A stretch of DNA of 64,000 nt from JBGTIS01 sp041745535 (GCA_041745535.1 JBGTIS010000171.1:41927-105926); one strand, 5' to 3'. Shown: positions 8,487 through 18,023, counted from the first letter of the stretch. The notes: generated from the letters alone by a model not told the origin. Program-made: numbers and translations.

Positions 8487-9709
8487 ACAATAAGACTTTT
8501 ATACAGGGCAGCATACCGCGAAATAATATTTTCCAGATTATATTCTTTCGCTACATGCGCGATACATTTTTTACTCAAGTCACCCGTTTGGTTATGCGTT
8601 ATAATCCATTCAATACCTTTTGCCAGATCGGCTTCACTAAAAGGTGTGGCTAAATATCCGTTTTCCTGATGCCTTACAATATCTTTCGGACCCGAACTGT
8701 TAAACCCGGCAACGGGCGTACCACAGGCCATAGCTTCTACAATGGTTTTACCAAAAGCTTCCTGCACCGAAGGCATTACGAACACATCGGACGCGGCATA
8801 AGCCACCCGTAGTTGTTGCGGATCAGCAATGTAACCCAGATTCACAATTTCGTGCCGCGTGTGTACATATGACCTGAAGTCGAAACTACCGAAAGTAACA
8901 ATAAGCAGCTCAGGTGGCAGGAAGGGAATGGCATCGATAAACTTTTGTAGTCCTTTGTAGCGGTAATTGATATTCACGGCGCCTACCAGTATAATTTTAC
9001 GATCAGCAGGCAGGTTTAACTCTTTTCGGGCCTGTGCTTTATCAACCGGATAAAAGTATTTCAGGTCTACGGTATTTCTAATCACCTGAACTTCTTTATT
9101 AAACCGGATGGGGCTGTCGTTTAAAAATTCTTTCAGCCATTCGCTAATTACTACCAGTTGTATATTCTTATTAATTTGTTTGTTTTTCTTTTTAAATAAA
9201 GAACGTGACAGGTCTTTTTCGGACTCACTTGCTAAAATCGGGCATTGGCCACAACCCTTCCGGTAATTGTCGCAGGATAAGGAATAATGACAACCACCGG
9301 TACCTACCCACATATCCCGGATGGTCCATAGCGCGGGTTTTTTTATTTTTTGTAAAAACCTGATACTGACCATACCATGATTAATCCAGTGAAAATGAAT
9401 AATATCGGCCCACTGATACAGCGGATGCCGCCTGATGTTATAACCAAATACGCCCGGACTGAATGGTGAATTTTTGTCTCTTTTAGGATAAACGCGTAAT
9501 AAGGCCCTATCGAGTATACCCAACACGTTAATCCATTTTTTTTCTGCTGAAGTGCGGGCCAGGCCATATACTTTTAGTTTTTCATCGCTTTCCTGCTGCA
9601 GAATCATCCGTGAATCTATACCAGCTTCCCGCAAAGAATTATGCAAAATAATAGCTCCTTTTGCCGCTCCGCTTTTTTTTGATCCAGCAACTACGTGTAA
9701 TACTTTCAC
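8483..9709 (-). CDS. Glycosyltransferase family 4 (WcaC-like)
   Basis: 408 residues from a GTG start at 9707-9709, chosen because VKVLHVVAGSKKSGAAKGA is the expected first strand and glycine loop. The middle contains a cysteine-rich stretch (WVGTGGCHYSLSCDNYRKGC then CPIL) that I associate with the WcaC-type group of GT4 enzymes. The donor domain starts near residue 235 (IILVGAVNINYRYKGLQ) and has the full QEAFGKTIVEAMACGTPVAG motif with both glutamates. It should add one sugar of the repeat unit at the cytoplasmic membrane. The 47-base gap to the divergent beta-helix gene must hold both promoters if both are locally controlled. Confidence 0.9.
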   Translation of the reverse strand: MKVLHVVAGSKKSGAAKGAIILHNSLREAGIDSRMILQQESDEKLKVYGLARTSAEKKWINVLGILDRALLRVYPKRDKNSPFSPGVFGYNIRRHPLYQWADIIHFHWINHGMVSIRFLQKIKKPALWTIRDMWVGTGGCHYSLSCDNYRKGCGQCPILASESEKDLSRSLFKKKNKQINKNIQLVVISEWLKEFLNDSPIRFNKEVQVIRNTVDLKYFYPVDKAQARKELNLPADRKIILVGAVNINYRYKGLQKFIDAIPFLPPELLIVTFGSFDFRSYVHTRHEIVNLGYIADPQQLRVAYAASDVFVMPSVQEAFGKTIVEAMACGTPVAGFNSSGPKDIVRHQENGYLATPFSEADLAKGIEWIITHNQTGDLSKKCIAHVAKEYNLENIISRYAALYKSLIV

Positions 9710-9756
9710 AATTTAATATTAATTAGTATTTTGCTGAGATAAACCACTACCCCTAC

Positions 9757-11817
9757 ATGATTGTTCGTAAGATATCCTTAGTAGCCGTTTTACTCCTCAT
9801 TAATTTTAGTATTTATGCCCAACATCAGATTTTTGTAGCGCAAAATGGCGATGATCAGCATGATGGCACGATCAATCACCCGTTCAAATCTATTAAAAAA
9901 GCAATCAATTATTTAAAGTCATCCGAAGCCAACGATATTAAAATAATATTCAGAGAGGGAGAATACGATCTTTCTCACCCCATTGTAGTAGACAGCCTTC
10001 TGATGCATTCCTTACAAAGGTTAACTTTTATGGCCTATGCTGATGAAAAAGTAGTGATTTCGGGAGGCATTAACGCCCATGAATGGAAGGCTTTTGATGG
10101 GGATATTTATTACACCGAATTACCCGAGGATACCAAACCGTTCCGAAGCCTTTATATGAACGAAACTAAACTGGTACGCGCACGACACCCTAATACCTGC
10201 AATTATTATAACTATAACTGGAATGACAGCCTTGCCAGACTGGAATCAAAAAATCTGGATTTACCAGCAGGTTATTCCAACTCATTCGACAATCCGACGG
10301 AGGTTTTTCTGCAGCGAATCTGGTCAACCGACATTTTCAGGCTCAGTTCTATTTACGATGTGGGCAAATACTCAGTAATGAAACTTTTTCCTGATAACGA
10401 CCCCGTATTCAAAGAAAGAAATCACACCAAATTACCCGATCAGGCTTTTCACCTGGAAAACAATTTCGCCTTTGTAGACGATGAAAATGAATGGTATTTT
10501 GACCAGGAAGACAAAAGACTGTATTTGAAATTTCCTCACGGTTTGGATTCTCTCAATCGGGCCCATGTAAAAATTCCACAACTCGAGCAACTGCTGGTAA
10601 TTTCCGGGTCGTCGTCGGAACTGGTCAGAAACGTAACTTTGCAGGGTATTACCTTTGCCTATATTAATGGCACTATTTCCAGTACGGTAGGGTTTTATGT
10701 TACCCAGGCCAACATCCCGGTCAGAAAAAAGAACCCGTTACATGCTGCCATAGAGGTTGAAAACGCAAGAAACCTGAGAATTAAGGATAATAGTTTTATG
10801 AACCTGGGCGGCGGTGCTATTTTGTTTGAAACTAATGTAAAAAGATCTGCCATTGAAGGTAATGTTTTTAAAAATGTTGAGAAAAACGCGGTTGCGGTCG
10901 ACTGGAACTGGAAGGTTGAAGACAGAGCCCACCATTGTTCTTTCATTAATATTTCTAATAATTTGTTAACCACCATTGGTTACGACTATCCAGGCGCGGT
11001 CGGAATTTTTGTAGGATTAGGCGATTCGATAATTATAGAAAACAACCATTTGTTTGACCTGGCCTATTCAGGCATTAGCGTAGGTATGGGGCATAGCTAT
11101 AATATTTCTAACGCTAAAAATAACATCATCAGAAGCAATTACATCAGTTATGCTTTAACGCTACTAACTGATGGTGCTGCCATTTATACCTTATCGAATC
11201 AGCCGGGCACCAAGATTTATGGTAATTTTATGGAAAATATTCTGAAGTCTCCCTGGTCAGCCCCTTTTTATGCCTCGTCGGGTATTTACCTGGATCAGGG
11301 TTCCAGTAACATCAATTTATATGGTAATAATTTTGAGAATGTGTACATACACTACACGTTTAATACTACGGCTATTACGAATTTTATAGACCTGCCATCC
11401 GATCAGGAACCAGCTGCTGTAAAACCTTTAGGCGGAGCCCATACGGTGGCCAGTGGTAATAATAGCAGTAGCAAATACGGTTTATCATTTAAATATCGCC
11501 CTTTGCTTAAGGGAAATTTAGCTTCAAACATTTGCTACGGAAGCTGGTTTAATGAGAGCAACCTGGTAAATATCAAATTATATCCAAATCCGGCCAGCCA
11601 GCAGCTAACGTTATCCAATTACCACCTCACCTGGTCTGATTATGTGAATTATCAGATTTTAGATACCAGCGGAAGTGTAATTAAGTCGGGGGGCGCTCCT
11701 AATTACTTCTCTGATAAATTTTTACTGGATGTAAATGATCTACACGATGGTATTTACCTGTTGTATCTTACCTTCGGCAAATATATGTCGGTGAAAAAAT
11801 TTGTTATCAGGCAATAA
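9757..11817 (+). CDS. Secreted parallel beta-helix protein with T9SS sorting domain
   Basis: A 686-residue protein. It opens with a signal peptide (SLVAVLLLINFSIYAQ) and the typical beta-helix entry IFVAQNGDDQHDGTINHPFK. The core (residues about 250-560) contains repeated N-N/G-N coils such as LRNVTLQGITF-like turns and INLYGNNFENV. Residues about 605-686 form a type A C-terminal sorting domain: KLYPNPASQQLTL, then a YQILDTSGSVIKSG strand and DGIYLLYL with a VKKFVI end. This marks it as type IX secretion cargo, released or anchored at the surface. It is related in architecture to the protein at 3327-5390, including an EWYFDQEDKRLYL segment. Transcribed against the locus and overlapping the convergent GT2 gene by 11 bases. 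A polysaccharide-cleaving role is inferred. Confidence 0.85.
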   Translation: MIVRKISLVAVLLLINFSIYAQHQIFVAQNGDDQHDGTINHPFKSIKKAINYLKSSEANDIKIIFREGEYDLSHPIVVDSLLMHSLQRLTFMAYADEKVVISGGINAHEWKAFDGDIYYTELPEDTKPFRSLYMNETKLVRARHPNTCNYYNYNWNDSLARLESKNLDLPAGYSNSFDNPTEVFLQRIWSTDIFRLSSIYDVGKYSVMKLFPDNDPVFKERNHTKLPDQAFHLENNFAFVDDENEWYFDQEDKRLYLKFPHGLDSLNRAHVKIPQLEQLLVISGSSSELVRNVTLQGITFAYINGTISSTVGFYVTQANIPVRKKNPLHAAIEVENARNLRIKDNSFMNLGGGAILFETNVKRSAIEGNVFKNVEKNAVAVDWNWKVEDRAHHCSFINISNNLLTTIGYDYPGAVGIFVGLGDSIIIENNHLFDLAYSGISVGMGHSYNISNAKNNIIRSNYISYALTLLTDGAAIYTLSNQPGTKIYGNFMENILKSPWSAPFYASSGIYLDQGSSNINLYGNNFENVYIHYTFNTTAITNFIDLPSDQEPAAVKPLGGAHTVASGNNSSSKYGLSFKYRPLLKGNLASNICYGSWFNESNLVNIKLYPNPASQQLTLSNYHLTWSDYVNYQILDTSGSVIKSGGAPNYFSDKFLLDVNDLHDGIYLLYLTFGKYMSVKKFVIRQ

Positions 11818-12832
11818 AAAGGTCGCGCAAAAATGAAAAATTACCCTGAAAGTAACGTTTATATGCACCGCTGCTCAACAATTGTAAACTTAAAGTAAGG
11901 CGTTTCATACCCGTACTTTCCAGTACTTTTATTCTTTTTTTTCTTGCTGCTACCACTGTTTCCAATAGCCGCTCATATTCACGGATATACGCTTCCAGCC
12001 TGGTTTTATTATAAACCAAACGGCTATCCGTGTTTTTTATGCTGGTTAATTTTTGGTACATCACCTGTACTTTTTCATTAGCCTGCGTAAACTCATTAAT
12101 TTTTTTTCGGCTCTTTTTATAGAAATCCTGACCAGCCACTTTTCCTCCCTGCTCCATGGCATTCAGGTACGTATCGGCTCCAAAATTAACCCCATGTCTT
12201 CTGTAACACATTAAACACTCAGACACGATTTCCACTTCTGAAATAGCGTGTAGTATTAAAGCAATCCAATGGTCGTGCATCCAGGGGGCTTCAAGGGGAA
12301 GTAGCAGGGGTTTATGTACTGACCTGAAACCAGTTAAACACCCTTTAATATCCACATTATGTACGACCTGCTCTACCGTTCTGGGCTTCGCAAGATTGTA
12401 GGCGGTTCTTGACTGAAAAATGGTATATCCGGCAGGTTCCAGGTTTTCGTTTACAACCTGGGCATCGCTGTATACAAACCCTACTGTGGGTTTGGTTAGG
12501 AAAACCTGTGCCATGGTTTCAATTTTATGCGGTTTCCAGCAGTCGTCCTGATCACTTAAAAAGATGAGGTCTCCTGTACACAAACTAATTGCCTTTTCAA
12601 AATTTTTAGCATAACCCAGGTTTACCTCATTAAAATAAATCTGAACGATGTCTGGATATTGTTGGGCATACTGTTTTAGCACCTCAGGGGTCTGGTCTTT
12701 AGACTGATCGTCGCAAATTATAATTTCATCGGGAGGTACCGTTTGGGTTAAAATACTATCCAGTTGCCGTGGAAGATATTTTGCCCCATTATAACTGCAT
12801 ACTGCTACCGAAATTTTATAAGAACCTTGCAA
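11807..12832 (-). CDS. Glycosyltransferase family 2 (tandem paralogue)
   Basis: 341 residues from a TTG start at 12830-12832; no in-frame ATG is available near the N-terminus, and the first strand KISVAVCSYNGAKYL begins at residue 6. The motifs are IIICDDQSKDQTPE (nucleotide binding) and LIFLSDQDDCW (metal site). The C-terminal third is alpha-helical and basic. The N-terminal half is very close in pattern to the protein at 12834-13841 (both have QTVPPDEIIICDD and IFLSDQDD), suggesting gene duplication. It begins one base after the upstream stop, so it is part of the same transcript. It may add the same or a related sugar; donor unknown. Confidence 0.88.
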   Translation of the reverse strand: MQGSYKISVAVCSYNGAKYLPRQLDSILTQTVPPDEIIICDDQSKDQTPEVLKQYAQQYPDIVQIYFNEVNLGYAKNFEKAISLCTGDLIFLSDQDDCWKPHKIETMAQVFLTKPTVGFVYSDAQVVNENLEPAGYTIFQSRTAYNLAKPRTVEQVVHNVDIKGCLTGFRSVHKPLLLPLEAPWMHDHWIALILHAISEVEIVSECLMCYRRHGVNFGADTYLNAMEQGGKVAGQDFYKKSRKKINEFTQANEKVQVMYQKLTSIKNTDSRLVYNKTRLEAYIREYERLLETVVAARKKRIKVLESTGMKRLTLSLQLLSSGAYKRYFQGNFSFLRDLFIA

Positions 12833-12833
12833 A

Positions 12834-13841
12834 TCAGCTATGTATTAAATCAGAAATAAAACCTTTGAGCCCATCGGAATATTTAAAATAACGAAATTTC
12901 CACAATTCTTTGATTAGCAGGGAATAACCAGATAGACCACTACCACTGGCTTTCCATCGGTTCCGATAATGCATGGCCCTGTTACAGGTGTCGGAAAGTA
13001 CTTCTTTAGAAAGGGGTATTCCCATTTGGTTGGCATGTTCCACAAACTGAATAAATCCTTTCAGTTTTTTCAAATAGAAAGAATAATAAAAAGCCAGTGC
13101 TTCCCGTTTCATTGATTTCGCGGACTGGCTGCTGTTTGCTTGTTTTTTAACAGCTCCAATCTGGTTGCCCCCATGTTGCCTGTATTTAACCAAGGACAGG
13201 TTGATAGGTTTGATTTTAGAAAAAAGCACAAAACCCAGCGCCAGCCATTCGTCATGGCCAATGTAACTGGAAAAAGGCAAAAGTTTATCCTTAAACTCCG
13301 TTTTAAAGGCCAGGGCCGCTCCGGTAACTTTCGGATTTTCCATCAGGTGCTTCAGAAGCTGTTGAGTAGAGAGGTCATCGAATTCATTCACCGTAAATCC
13401 CACATAATCCCACAGGGTATACCGGAGGGTATTTAAATCAGCGTCTACTACATCGGCATTGGAAAAAAGGAGTCCGGCATCTTTGTTCTTTTCAAATTCC
13501 TGTAGAAAGACCTCAATTTTGCGATTATCCCATACATCATCCTGATCGGAAAGAAAAATAATATCACCAGTAGCCAGCCGGATGCCCTTTTCAAAATTCT
13601 TAACATGCCGCAACTGACTGTTATTATTGTGGAACAATTGAATAACCGGACCGGCATCTTTGTTAAGAAAAGGATCGAGAAGGGCAATGGTGTGGTCCGA
13701 TGAACGGTCATCGCAAATAATGATCTCATCGGGTGGCACGGTTTGGTGAATTATGCTCTGTAGCTGTTCGGTAATATATTTTTCACCATTATAAGTGCAC
13801 AATACTACCGATATTTTATCTTTCATGTTGTGAGTTGCCAT
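12834..13841 (-). CDS. Glycosyltransferase family 2 (tandem paralogue)
   Basis: 335 residues from ATG 13839-13841; the internal ATG five codons later (KDKISVVLCTYNGEKYI) is an equally good start. The motifs are IIICDDRSSDHT for nucleotide binding and IIFLSDQDDVWDNRK for the metal site. The helical C-terminus resembles the next gene downstream, of which it is probably a duplicate. It overlaps the end of the upstream GT2 gene by 26 bases (11 with the shorter start), consistent with translational coupling. It is cytoplasmic or membrane-associated; donor and linkage unknown. Confidence 0.88.
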   Translation of the reverse strand: MATHNMKDKISVVLCTYNGEKYITEQLQSIIHQTVPPDEIIICDDRSSDHTIALLDPFLNKDAGPVIQLFHNNNSQLRHVKNFEKGIRLATGDIIFLSDQDDVWDNRKIEVFLQEFEKNKDAGLLFSNADVVDADLNTLRYTLWDYVGFTVNEFDDLSTQQLLKHLMENPKVTGAALAFKTEFKDKLLPFSSYIGHDEWLALGFVLFSKIKPINLSLVKYRQHGGNQIGAVKKQANSSQSAKSMKREALAFYYSFYLKKLKGFIQFVEHANQMGIPLSKEVLSDTCNRAMHYRNRWKASGSGLSGYSLLIKELWKFRYFKYSDGLKGFISDLIHS

Positions 13842-14868
13842 TCAGATGAACCCTGCACAAGGTGGTTTTTCGCTCCTTGAAGTTATCAGGGATGCTTTTT
13901 CGCTGTAAAACTTTTGCCGGGTAAAAAAATGCCAGCTTTTTAGATAATTTCAGAATGGCAAAATAACTATCAATAAAAGTATACTGAAACCCTGTGCTCA
14001 TATTTTTCTGCTTTATTTTATTCCAGAACTTCCGATAATTAACCTTTGTTTCCGGATATTTGGTTAAAAGCTCTTCAATAAAACCAAAAACTGTTACCTT
14101 AATTTCTTCCAGATATTCGCTTTCTTTTTTCTCCTGAATCAGCAGGTCGATCAGCGACATGCTTACCTCTAATTTCTTTTCCAGTTGCTCCTCTGAAATA
14201 AAAGGAACCTGGCTGATACTGGTAGCACTGTGGCGTCGGCAAAACATATCGGGTTGCGCATCATAGAATTTTAAATAGGTAGGTTTTCGAATGAGAAGGC
14301 GGGTATGAAACTCAAAATCCTGCCAGAAAGGAAGCGCTTCATCGAAACCCTGTGTAGCTACCACATAGCTTTTTTTATAAATAGGGCTGCTGGTTTGCCA
14401 TACCGCATCGAGGCGCAAAAACCTGATCAGATCGTCTTCGCCCGTATCAATATTCCACAAAATATTCATATCATCCTTATCTTTATGGAATAAAAGAATG
14501 GGAAATACCCAGAAATCCGGATTAGGGTATTTTTGTATGGTTTGAATGCGTTGTCGCAGGCAAAAATCAGCCAGTTCATCGTCTGAATCCAGAAATATTA
14601 TGTATTCGCCCTTTGCCTGTTCGGCACCTATATTACGGCATACGGGTGCGCCTTTGGGCAATCGATTTCTCCTGAGTAAACGTATGCGCTCGTCTTTCTC
14701 TGCCAGCTGTTGTACCATTTCGAAAGAGCCATCGTCAGAGCCATCGTCTACCACTACTGCTTCCCAATGCTGGTAAGTTTGCGCCATTACCGAGCCCAGG
14801 GTTTTTTGCACTAGGTTAACGCGATTGTAGAGGGGAATAATAATAGAAATTAATGGGGAATGCCGCAT
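13816..14868 (-). CDS. Glycosyltransferase family 2
   Basis: A 350-residue GT-A transferase. It starts SIIIPLYNRVNLVQKTLGSV, has the nucleotide-binding VVVDDGSDDGSFEM (residues about 36-49) and the metal site IIFLDSDDELADF near residue 95. The remainder is a helical acceptor region without membrane segments. It lies 12 bases downstream of the sulfotransferase-like gene and overlaps the following GT2 gene. It is clearly different from the two DQDD-type GT2 proteins downstream, so it probably adds a different sugar. Confidence 0.88.
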   Translation of the reverse strand: MRHSPLISIIIPLYNRVNLVQKTLGSVMAQTYQHWEAVVVDDGSDDGSFEMVQQLAEKDERIRLLRRNRLPKGAPVCRNIGAEQAKGEYIIFLDSDDELADFCLRQRIQTIQKYPNPDFWVFPILLFHKDKDDMNILWNIDTGEDDLIRFLRLDAVWQTSSPIYKKSYVVATQGFDEALPFWQDFEFHTRLLIRKPTYLKFYDAQPDMFCRRHSATSISQVPFISEEQLEKKLEVSMSLIDLLIQEKKESEYLEEIKVTVFGFIEELLTKYPETKVNYRKFWNKIKQKNMSTGFQYTFIDSYFAILKLSKKLAFFYPAKVLQRKSIPDNFKERKTTLCRVHLNGNSQHER

Positions 14869-14880
14869 AACAAGGATGTG

Positions 14881-15729
14881 CTATTTGAAAATTTTTCTCA
14901 AAATTTTCTCAAACAGGTTTTCTTTGTTCATTTTTCTTCTTTTTTCACGCATTAAGTTAATAAAATATTCAGAAGAATGTTTAGGATCGATGTAAGGATC
15001 CTGGTTAACCCGCCAATCGTTAAGGTTGTAATTGAATTGTTTAAAATACCTTTCCATAAGCGGAAGAAAAAACTTTTCATCTTCCGCGGTAAACCAGTTT
15101 CGCCAGGCTCCGCTTTTTTTAGTGCGCACCACACGCTGATGCACATGGCCTATCCGCACATCTCTTTGCAATGGAATACCCATATACGCCTCCAGTTCAT
15201 CCACATTTTTCTCCACGAAATCTTCGTAATAATGAATATGAAACGCTGGAAAACGCTGGATAAAATCCACCATGCTATCAAACCGGCTAATGGTATAATC
15301 TTTAAGCTCGCTGGCAGAGCGGTCGCAAAGCTTTTGAAACAGTTCCACCATGGAAATACTTTCGGGATTTTTCTCTTTCTCTTTTAACAGTTTAATAGCT
15401 TGCCGCCGTTCTTTGTACGATTTTTCCCAGGTAACATGGTAGCCGCCAATATAAATCAGCTCACTAATCATATTATCGCGTGGATCGCGTACGATTAAAA
15501 GCTTTTTATCGCAGGCAGCTATAATTTCGTTGTAATAATTATCTTTCAGGAAACTGGGAAAGAGCAACAGCTTGGCTATCAAATGCTTGTCGGTATGAAT
15601 CCGTTCCGGATTTTTGTCATATTCATACCGCTCGAAAATAATTTCGGTTTCGCCGGTTAATGAATTCTTAATTAAGTAATACAATCCGGTAGTTCCGGAT
15701 TTCGATAAACCAATAATCAGGGTTTTCAC
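14881..15729 (-). CDS. Sulfotransferase-like P-loop protein
   Basis: 282 residues from a GTG start at 15727-15729. The N-terminus LIIGLSKSGTTGLYYLI has the P-loop-like 5'-phosphosulfate binding loop of PAPS-dependent sulfotransferases (GxxKSGTT). The second element, LLIVRDPRDNMISELIY near residues 75-91, matches the 3'-phosphate binding motif (RDPRD...S). The C-terminal part contains RTKKSGAWRNWFT, a basic segment common near the end of carbohydrate sulfotransferases. Lying among glycosyltransferases, it most likely sulfates a sugar of the exported glycan in the cytoplasm. No PAPS synthesis genes are in the window. The family assignment is good; activity is inferred. Confidence 0.8.
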   Translation of the reverse strand: MKTLIIGLSKSGTTGLYYLIKNSLTGETEIIFERYEYDKNPERIHTDKHLIAKLLLFPSFLKDNYYNEIIAACDKKLLIVRDPRDNMISELIYIGGYHVTWEKSYKERRQAIKLLKEKEKNPESISMVELFQKLCDRSASELKDYTISRFDSMVDFIQRFPAFHIHYYEDFVEKNVDELEAYMGIPLQRDVRIGHVHQRVVRTKKSGAWRNWFTAEDEKFFLPLMERYFKQFNYNLNDWRVNQDPYIDPKHSSEYFINLMREKRRKMNKENLFEKILRKIFK

Positions 15730-15843
15730 ATGTATAAAATTTGGTTTTGATTTTTACAATCAATCAGCAAAGGTATTTATTAATATTAAGAAATAATTTT
15801 TTGACAGGATAATACACCCTGATGTAAAAATAAAATGACTGAT

Positions 15844-16968
15844 TTATGTCTTGTTCAATGCTGTTTCGATAAGTTGGTTCAGCACAGCGATGTGTTTTTC
15901 CATGGTATAATTTTCTTTGATCCGTTGCCTCGCTTTTTCTCCCATTTGCCTGGCAAGGTTTTTATCAGCCGCGATTCGCAGCATGCATCCGGCCATTGCC
16001 CGCACATCTTTTTCCGCTACCAGAAAACCATTCTCTCCATGAATAATTACATCCTGAATACCGGCATGGCGGGTAGCCACCACCGGTAAGCCTGCTGCTC
16101 CGGCCTCTAAAATAGCTACCGGAGTACCTTCAGCATCACCATTTTTGGCAATCACTGAATGTTGCACAAAGCAATAAGCCCTTTCAAAAAGGGGTAAAAT
16201 TTCATGATGAGCCGCCTCGCCCTGAAAGATAACTGCCTTTTCAATATTCAGTTCTTTTACCAGATTCTGGCAGTGCGCTAATAACTCCCCATCGCCTACT
16301 AAAATTAACCTGGCTTCTGAATACTGCTGATATACCACATGAAAAGCTTGTATGGTAATGTGGGGCGCCTTTTTATCAACAAACCTGCCCACCGCTATAA
16401 AATTTAAATGCTCAAAGTCTGGTTTCAGCTCAAAAAAGTTGGTACGGGGACCATACGGATTAAGCATCAGTTTTTGTTCGGGTGCTCCCAGTTTTTTGAG
16501 GTTAGTCAGCATAAAATTCGAAACCACAACCATAAAACTGGCATACTGAAACATCGCCTGGTATTCCGCTTTATATTTTTCCAGCGTGCTGTACGCGTGG
16601 GCATCGTATCCATGAAAATGTACAATGAGGGGAATATTCAATGACTGGCAAACGTCATACACTTCGGCGCCTACCGGACCAAATTCCGCGAAGACCAAAT
16701 CTACTTTTTCATTTTTCAGGTATCGGATTAACTGCGGATTTCTAAAAGTTTTTTTATAAAGCTTTGTCAGTTTTAGTTTATTAAAAACTTTTTTTACAAA
16801 AGATGATTCTTTTAATTCATATTGCTTGTCGGCAGATGCCACCGGAAAAAAAATACCATACAGGTGAAGCATATCAGCCTGGAGCAGGTCCAGGTGAGCC
16901 TGAATAAAAGTGGTGGAATAAGTAGATTGCTGTGGGGTAAGAATGGCTATTTTATACATGTGTGGCAT
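15844..16968 (-). CDS. Glycosyltransferase family 4 (WcaL/AmsK-like)
   Basis: 374 residues from ATG 16966-16968; the ATG three codons later (MYKIAILTPQQSTYS) is an alternative. The N-terminal TYSTTFIQAHLDLL and the internal LIVHFHGYDAH are features of the WcaL/AmsK-type GT4 group. The donor domain begins LNFIAVGRFVDKKAPH and carries the motif EGTPVAILEAGAAGLPVVAT with both acidic residues. It sits 80 bases downstream of a GT2 gene, with a 114-base gap to the sulfotransferase. Its likely role is adding a side-branch or backbone sugar. Donor unknown. Confidence 0.9.
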   Translation of the reverse strand: MPHMYKIAILTPQQSTYSTTFIQAHLDLLQADMLHLYGIFFPVASADKQYELKESSFVKKVFNKLKLTKLYKKTFRNPQLIRYLKNEKVDLVFAEFGPVGAEVYDVCQSLNIPLIVHFHGYDAHAYSTLEKYKAEYQAMFQYASFMVVVSNFMLTNLKKLGAPEQKLMLNPYGPRTNFFELKPDFEHLNFIAVGRFVDKKAPHITIQAFHVVYQQYSEARLILVGDGELLAHCQNLVKELNIEKAVIFQGEAAHHEILPLFERAYCFVQHSVIAKNGDAEGTPVAILEAGAAGLPVVATRHAGIQDVIIHGENGFLVAEKDVRAMAGCMLRIAADKNLARQMGEKARQRIKENYTMEKHIAVLNQLIETALNKT

Positions 16969-17048
16969 CTCATGATTAAAGCAAATACTACTTTAATTAT
17001 TATAAAGTTTTGAGTGAGGTACAAAAGATAGGGTAACTATTAACAACA

Positions 17049-18023
17049 TTACCCTTTTGTTTTTTTCTGTTTTCTGGCTAATTTCCTGTTATTTAATTTA
17101 GAATACACTTTTTTGTAAACCAAACCAATTGGTGTGATGTTATTGTATTGGCAAATTTTATAGAATTCTTTTCTGAAAATATCTGTAAAATACGGAAACT
17201 GGCTAAACCACTTCTTCAGTACTTTGTCTGATAATTGGCATAGGGTACTACTTTTTAACGTTGGAATGTCCGAAGCCTTTTTGATAATAATAGCCTCTTC
17301 CAGAATTCTCCTTATTTTTTTTTCATTACTGTTATGAACACGGGTTGTATTCATATGTTTTCTGAAATAATTAAGCGGAGAGGCTATGAAACCAATTTTA
17401 TTATTTTTCAGCATCAATACCCACAACAGCCAGTCGCCCGCCATGCGCATGACCGCCGAAACGGAATCGTAGCTTTCTAAAAACACACTTCTCTTAAAAA
17501 CTACAGCACTGGCATTTGGTATCACATTCTTATAAAGCATATACTGTTCAATAAACTGATTACCATCATACACAAAATCATTTTTCCAGATGTTGGGTGT
17601 AAAATCTTCTGTCCAGAATATTCGGTTTCTGAAGGTTTCATTTTTTTCATTTACATCATTTGACTGTGAATAGGCCAGCGCGATGGCTGTGTCTTTTTCA
17701 AAAAGCGGCAAGATTTTCTCCAGAAAACGCGGATCGGAATAGTCATCACTTTCGGCCATCCAGATGTACTCCCCACTGGCTTTTTCTATTCCTTTTTTCC
17801 ATTGTTTAAAAGGGGAACCGCTATTCGTTTCATTAAAAATGAGTGCTTTTACCTTAGGATGCTGTTCATATTTCTTCAAAACCGCCTGACTGTTATCCGT
17901 AGAACAATCATCCAGAATCAATACTTCAAAGTCGGAATAGGTTTGATTAAGAATACTTTCCATTCGTATATCCAGGAAAGCGGCATGGTTATAATTAGGC
18001 ACAATTACAGAAACAGTAGGCAT
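17049..18023 (-). CDS. Glycosyltransferase family 2
   Basis: A 324-residue GT-A enzyme. VSVIVPNYNHAAFLDIRMES opens the fold, LILDDCSTDNSQAV (residues about 34-47) binds nucleotide, and IWMAESDDYSDPRFL near residue 90 supplies the metal-binding acidic pair. The C-terminus is strongly basic (KLARKQKKTKG), possibly for membrane contact. It follows the GT42-like gene after 28 bases. The type is common in O-antigen and capsule loci; substrate not predictable. Confidence 0.88.
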   Translation of the reverse strand: MPTVSVIVPNYNHAAFLDIRMESILNQTYSDFEVLILDDCSTDNSQAVLKKYEQHPKVKALIFNETNSGSPFKQWKKGIEKASGEYIWMAESDDYSDPRFLEKILPLFEKDTAIALAYSQSNDVNEKNETFRNRIFWTEDFTPNIWKNDFVYDGNQFIEQYMLYKNVIPNASAVVFKRSVFLESYDSVSAVMRMAGDWLLWVLMLKNNKIGFIASPLNYFRKHMNTTRVHNSNEKKIRRILEEAIIIKKASDIPTLKSSTLCQLSDKVLKKWFSQFPYFTDIFRKEFYKICQYNNITPIGLVYKKVYSKLNNRKLARKQKKTKG

